Below, one piece after another: positions 6,031 to 7,994 of a DNA stretch of 7,994 bases (position 1 is its first letter; each line of letters begins with the position of its first letter). The position numbers and the translations under genes were made by a program. The notes under the pieces are model-generated. The model saw nothing but the letters and a program-made list of their open reading frames with translations. It did not search any database and was not told the DNA's origin. Origin of the DNA: CAYUBI01 sp964443005 (GTDB lineage Bacteria; Margulisbacteria; Riflemargulisbacteria; GWF2-35-9; CAYUBI01); NCBI GenBank assembly GCA_964443005.1, contig CAYUBI010000085.1, positions 1-7,994 on the forward strand, read 5' to 3'.

Positions 6031-6831
6031 GTGTGGGTAAGCGTAATGACTGGATTGCTCCATATGGCTGTGGTACTTCCATTAATTGGAGCTTTTTTTC
6101 TTGCGGTTTTTTGGGGCTCTTTTCAAAAAGCATTTCGCACATTAAATCGCCTTTCCTTATTGATTGTTTTTAAATGTATTGGCGTTAACTTACGCATTGA
6201 AAATGCTGAAAATATCCCTCGCAACAAAGCCTGTTTATTTGTAGCAAATTATGAGCACATTATTGATACTTTACTGGTTGCGTATGCAATTCCTGGTTAC
6301 TGTATTGTAACAGGAAAGTTTTTCCATGGGCACTCCAGCTTGTCAATTTTAGAACGATTATGGATGTTGCAATCTCGTTTCGAGCGTGCGTTAGTCATTG
6401 ATCCTCGGTATCCAATATATAATTATTTTACAATGGACAAAATAATTCATAAATTACGAAGCGGTTCGTCAGTATCAATGTTTTGCAATGATGTACCCTC
6501 AACTGCAGAATTGATTGGAGATGTGCGTACAGGTGCTGCATTTGTAGCTTGCCATGCATCTGTTCCACTTGTTCCCATCACAATTCATGGGAGTCACCGG
6601 ATTACTGAAATGATTAGGTTTTTTTTGTTAGGCAAGGGTTCGTATCAGCCCATAACTATTACCATTCGTTTTAACAAAACTATTACAATAGGCAAAGAGA
6701 TCGCCTTAGATCAAACAACGCACTATCTGGATATTTCACGAATTTATGAAGAACAAATTCGTACTAATTATGTTGATATAATTGCTCAACAGCAAAAGGA
6801 GACTCGTCATGGAACTGGGGAAAAAATTTAA
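6031..6831 (+). CDS. PlsC/LPLAT-like acyltransferase homologue with degenerate catalytic motifs
   Basis: This is a membrane-associated protein of the lysophosphatidic acid acyltransferase fold, where active members move acyl chains from ACP or CoA to an alcohol. It has 266 residues from GTG 6031; ATG 6046 is an alternative start (261 residues) and I cannot choose firmly. Residues about 6-28 are a hydrophobic membrane helix. VANYEHIIDTLLV (71-83) aligns with the NHxxxxD block, but Tyr74 (TAT) stands where the catalytic His should be. The Asp (Asp79) is kept. RALVIDPR (119-126) matches block II (family form G..FIDR). The FPEGTR block reads FCNDVPS (151-157), also lost. GAAFVACHASVPLVPITIHGS (168-188) keeps the block IV VP.VP...G. 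The fold is therefore clear but the catalytic dyad is not standard. It lies 8 bases after the KS-like gene. Roles could be acyl-chain binding, membrane anchoring, or an altered transferase. Confidence 0.75.
   Translation: MWVSVMTGLLHMAVVLPLIGAFFLAVFWGSFQKAFRTLNRLSLLIVFKCIGVNLRIENAENIPRNKACLFVANYEHIIDTLLVAYAIPGYCIVTGKFFHGHSSLSILERLWMLQSRFERALVIDPRYPIYNYFTMDKIIHKLRSGSSVSMFCNDVPSTAELIGDVRTGAAFVACHASVPLVPITIHGSHRITEMIRFFLLGKGSYQPITITIRFNKTITIGKEIALDQTTHYLDISRIYEEQIRTNYVDIIAQQQKETRHGTGEKI
6797..6801 (+). promoter_or_regulatory. Strong ribosome binding site for the small membrane protein
   Basis: AGGAG with 7 bases to the ATG at 6809, all within the last codons of the acyltransferase-like gene. 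It rules against the in-frame TTG at 6782, which lies upstream of it, and supports real translation of the short reading frame. Confidence 0.7.
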
Positions 6832-7033
6832 AAGTAAAAAATATATGGACAATTTGCCAGAGAATTATGCACTCAAAGTTTTTAAAGATCAGCAACTCAA
6901 TCGTAGGCTTCTTATTGTGGTAGTTGTTGGATTTATTCTGCTATTATTGTTACTGTGTGGAATTTACTTGAAGCTAGTTGATATGAATGCTGCATTGCTG
7001 CGATTGGTAAAAGTTGTTTCAACACTTCGGTAA
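6809..7033 (+). CDS. Small single-pass membrane protein of unknown function
   Basis: I do not recognise this protein. From the ATG at 6809 it has 74 residues: a charged, Lys-rich N-terminus (1-33), one strongly hydrophobic helix (about 34-56, LLIVVVVGFILLLLLL followed by CGIYLKL), and a short amphipathic C-terminal tail (57-74) ending in TLR. The positive N-terminal side suggests the N-terminus stays in the cytoplasm. It overlaps the acyltransferase-like gene by 23 bases and has the best Shine-Dalgarno sequence in the operon (AGGAG, 7 bases away), so it is probably a real, well-translated last gene. The overlap suggests it works with the acyltransferase-like protein or the assembled synthase at the inner membrane. 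No lipobox or cleavage site is visible. Its existence as a gene is fairly secure; its role is open. Confidence 0.68.
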   Translation: MELGKKFKSKKYMDNLPENYALKVFKDQQLNRRLLIVVVVGFILLLLLLCGIYLKLVDMNAALLRLVKVVSTLR

Positions 7034-7050
7034 AGTCAGCGCATCAGCTA

Positions 7051-7080
7051 TTGACGGGTGCATTCAATCCCCGATATACT
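7051..7080 (+). promoter_or_regulatory. Sigma70-like promoter for tRNA-Tyr
   Basis: TTGACG at 7051-7056 and TATACT at 7075-7080 are separated by 18 bases. Transcription would start near 7087, nine bases before the mature tRNA 5' end. It lies in the 62-base gap after the operon and very likely also transcribes the secreted-protein gene behind the tRNA. No intrinsic terminator is seen between the operon stop codon and this promoter, so read-through from the operon is possible. Confidence 0.65.
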
Positions 7081-7095
7081 TGCATTTGTTCCTGT

Positions 7096-7182
7096 GGAGA
7101 GGTGGCCGAGTGGTTAATGGCAGCAGACTGTAAATCTGCCCGGCTTTGCCGTGCGTTGGTTCGAATCCAGCCCTCTCCACCA
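7096..7182 (+). tRNA. tRNA-Tyr (anticodon GTA), CCA end encoded
   Basis: The acceptor stem GGAGAGG (7096-7102) pairs fully with CCTCTCC (7172-7178), followed by discriminator A and an encoded CCA (7180-7182). The D arm begins GCC and ends GGC. The anticodon stem GCAGA/TCTGC (7123-7127, 7135-7139) encloses the loop CTGTAAA with anticodon GTA at 7130-7132. A long variable arm (about 7140-7154) identifies a class II bacterial tyrosine tRNA. The T arm GTTGG/CCAGC encloses TTCGAAT. All stems pair with only one G-T, so the tRNA looks functional. Confidence 0.97.
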
Positions 7183-7202
7183 TTCAGTCAGGATGGATTT
7201 TT

Positions 7203-7994
7203 ATGAAATCAATCAAGTTGCTTCTTCTCGTTATGCTTTTCTTTTTTACGACGCTTGCTTTTCCGTGGGGGTCTGAGTTGTGCCAAGGTTGCCGCCTTGA
7301 TTCGTCTGCTTTAGCTGGGCCGATTTATACCTTCCCAAACAGTCAACTGTTTCAGCAAATGATTAGTACAAATGGAACTTTTTTGTTTCAAGATGCAATT
7401 GACCGTCTTCCTGCGTATTCCAATGGCATTAAACTGGAGATTCGCACGCAAGATAAAGCGCAACTTCGATTAGCCTATGATGTGAACAATTATGTTGATT
7501 TTCGCGTTAGCTCGGGTGGAACCCTAACCATTAATGCAGCAGAAGTTGAAGTAAACGGGAACATTATTGCGAACGCTCCGATTGCTAGTCATCATGTAGC
7601 AACCAAAGCTTACGTAGATGCATCGACTGCAGGTAATGCACAAGAAACATCGCTTACTGATATGAAGGGCGCAGGATTTACCTCTGCTAATGCTGGCTTG
7701 TCTGTGATTCGTAATGTGCTTGGGACAAATGATGCAGACAATGTGTTTAATTCCAGTAGCGTCGTAGCTAATTCAGTTGGTAGTATTCTCGAACGGCTAG
7801 AAAGCCTTAAAACTGTACTAGCTAGTTTGGGAAGTCCAGTTAAATTAGTTCAACGTGGCAATTATACAGGCGCAGGCGGCACTGTTACCATTACAGCAGT
7901 TAATACATCGAAAAGCGTAGTCCTAACAGTTAGTAAAGGTTCCGCAGGAACTGTCGCAGCAACTGGAACGCTGAGCGGGAGTGCGTCGCTCAGT
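7203..7994 (+). CDS. Secreted protein with phage tail-fibre-like motifs (3' end outside window)
   Basis: The frame is open from ATG 7203 to the window end (264 codons), so the C-terminus is missing. AGGA at 7190-7193 supports the start. Residues 1-20 form a signal peptide: Lys2 and Lys5, then a hydrophobic run to LAF. Two Cys follow at 27 and 30 (CQGC), but no proper lipobox. Residues about 100-126 look like short beta-strands (GTLTINAAEVEVNGN). ASHHVATKAYVDA (128-140) matches the HAATKAYVD motif common in phage tail fibre and collar proteins. SVVANSVGSILERLE (186-200), LVQRGN (215-220) and TVTITAVNTSKS (227-238) are also of a kind seen in phage tail and appendage proteins. A signal peptide is unusual for such proteins, so this is more likely a cell-surface or secreted trimeric fibre of the bacterium than a structural protein of a prophage. 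No other phage gene is in the window. Function is unknown. Confidence 0.72.
   Translation, partial: MKSIKLLLLVMLFFFTTLAFPWGSELCQGCRLDSSALAGPIYTFPNSQLFQQMISTNGTFLFQDAIDRLPAYSNGIKLEIRTQDKAQLRLAYDVNNYVDFRVSSGGTLTINAAEVEVNGNIIANAPIASHHVATKAYVDASTAGNAQETSLTDMKGAGFTSANAGLSVIRNVLGTNDADNVFNSSSVVANSVGSILERLESLKTVLASLGSPVKLVQRGNYTGAGGTVTITAVNTSKSVVLTVSKGSAGTVAATGTLSGSASLS

Noticed and set aside
7034..7050. Intrinsic terminator after the operon
   Set aside because: No stable hairpin followed by a T-run is visible between the last stop codon and the tRNA promoter.
7203..7290. Lipoprotein signal peptide (Cys27 or Cys30)
   Set aside because: Residues before the Cys (SEL, CQG) do not fit a lipobox; an ordinary signal peptide is more likely.
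1..7994. CRISPR array, insertion sequence or toxin-antitoxin pair
   Set aside because: No regularly spaced repeats, transposase motifs, terminal inverted repeats or small paired toxin-like genes were seen.

Overview
The window is AT-rich bacterial DNA dominated by one tightly packed rightward operon (about 764-7033). It encodes what looks like a small reducing type II polyketide / fatty-acid-like synthase. In order the operon carries: a FabG-like ketoreductase, an acyl carrier protein with an unusual helical tail, a FabZ/ApeP-like hot-dog dehydratase, a CrtI/phytoene-desaturase-like FAD oxidoreductase, a FabF-like ketosynthase with an intact Cys-His-His triad, a shortened ketosynthase partner without the active-site Cys (chain-length-factor type), a PlsC-like acyltransferase homologue with degenerate catalytic motifs, and a 74-residue single-pass membrane protein. 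Neighbouring genes overlap by 1, 4, 4, 20, 4 and 23 bases, with one 8-base gap, so they are probably co-transcribed and translationally coupled. A promoter-like TTGATA-17-CATAAT sits at 683-711, just upstream of the first gene.

Left of the operon, a divergent gene on the minus strand (696 down to the window edge, incomplete) encodes a glutamine-rich, coiled-coil-prone protein of unknown function. Its coding sequence contains a perfect 20-bp palindrome and an adjacent 18-bp tandem repeat. Right of the operon lies a tRNA-Tyr gene (GTA anticodon, long variable arm, encoded CCA) with its own good promoter. Twenty bases after the tRNA begins a secreted protein, cut by the window end, whose body carries motifs typical of phage tail-fibre or appendage proteins.

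A plausible model is as follows. KS plus KS-like partner extend a chain on the ACP, the SDR reduces each beta-keto group, the hot-dog protein dehydrates it to a conjugated polyene, and the FAD enzyme isomerises, desaturates or aromatises the chain. The PlsC-like and small membrane proteins would then hand the product to, or hold it at, the membrane. The closest known logic is aryl polyene (ApeC/ApeO-like KS pairs, ApeE/F-like ACPs, ApeP/I-like dehydratases, ApeQ-like KR) and the cinnamoyl-lipid and ladderane-type loci that add a CrtI-like enzyme. The product cannot be told from sequence. Three proteins (dehydratase, second KS, acyltransferase) lack residues normally needed for catalysis while keeping intact frames, which suggests a divergent, still-selected system rather than decay.

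The organism cannot be fixed from this window. The AT-rich composition, very compact gene packing, encoded tRNA CCA end and Gram-negative-style aryl-polyene-like gene set fit a proteobacterium or a reduced-genome candidate phylum (for example Dependentiae-like), but this is a guess.
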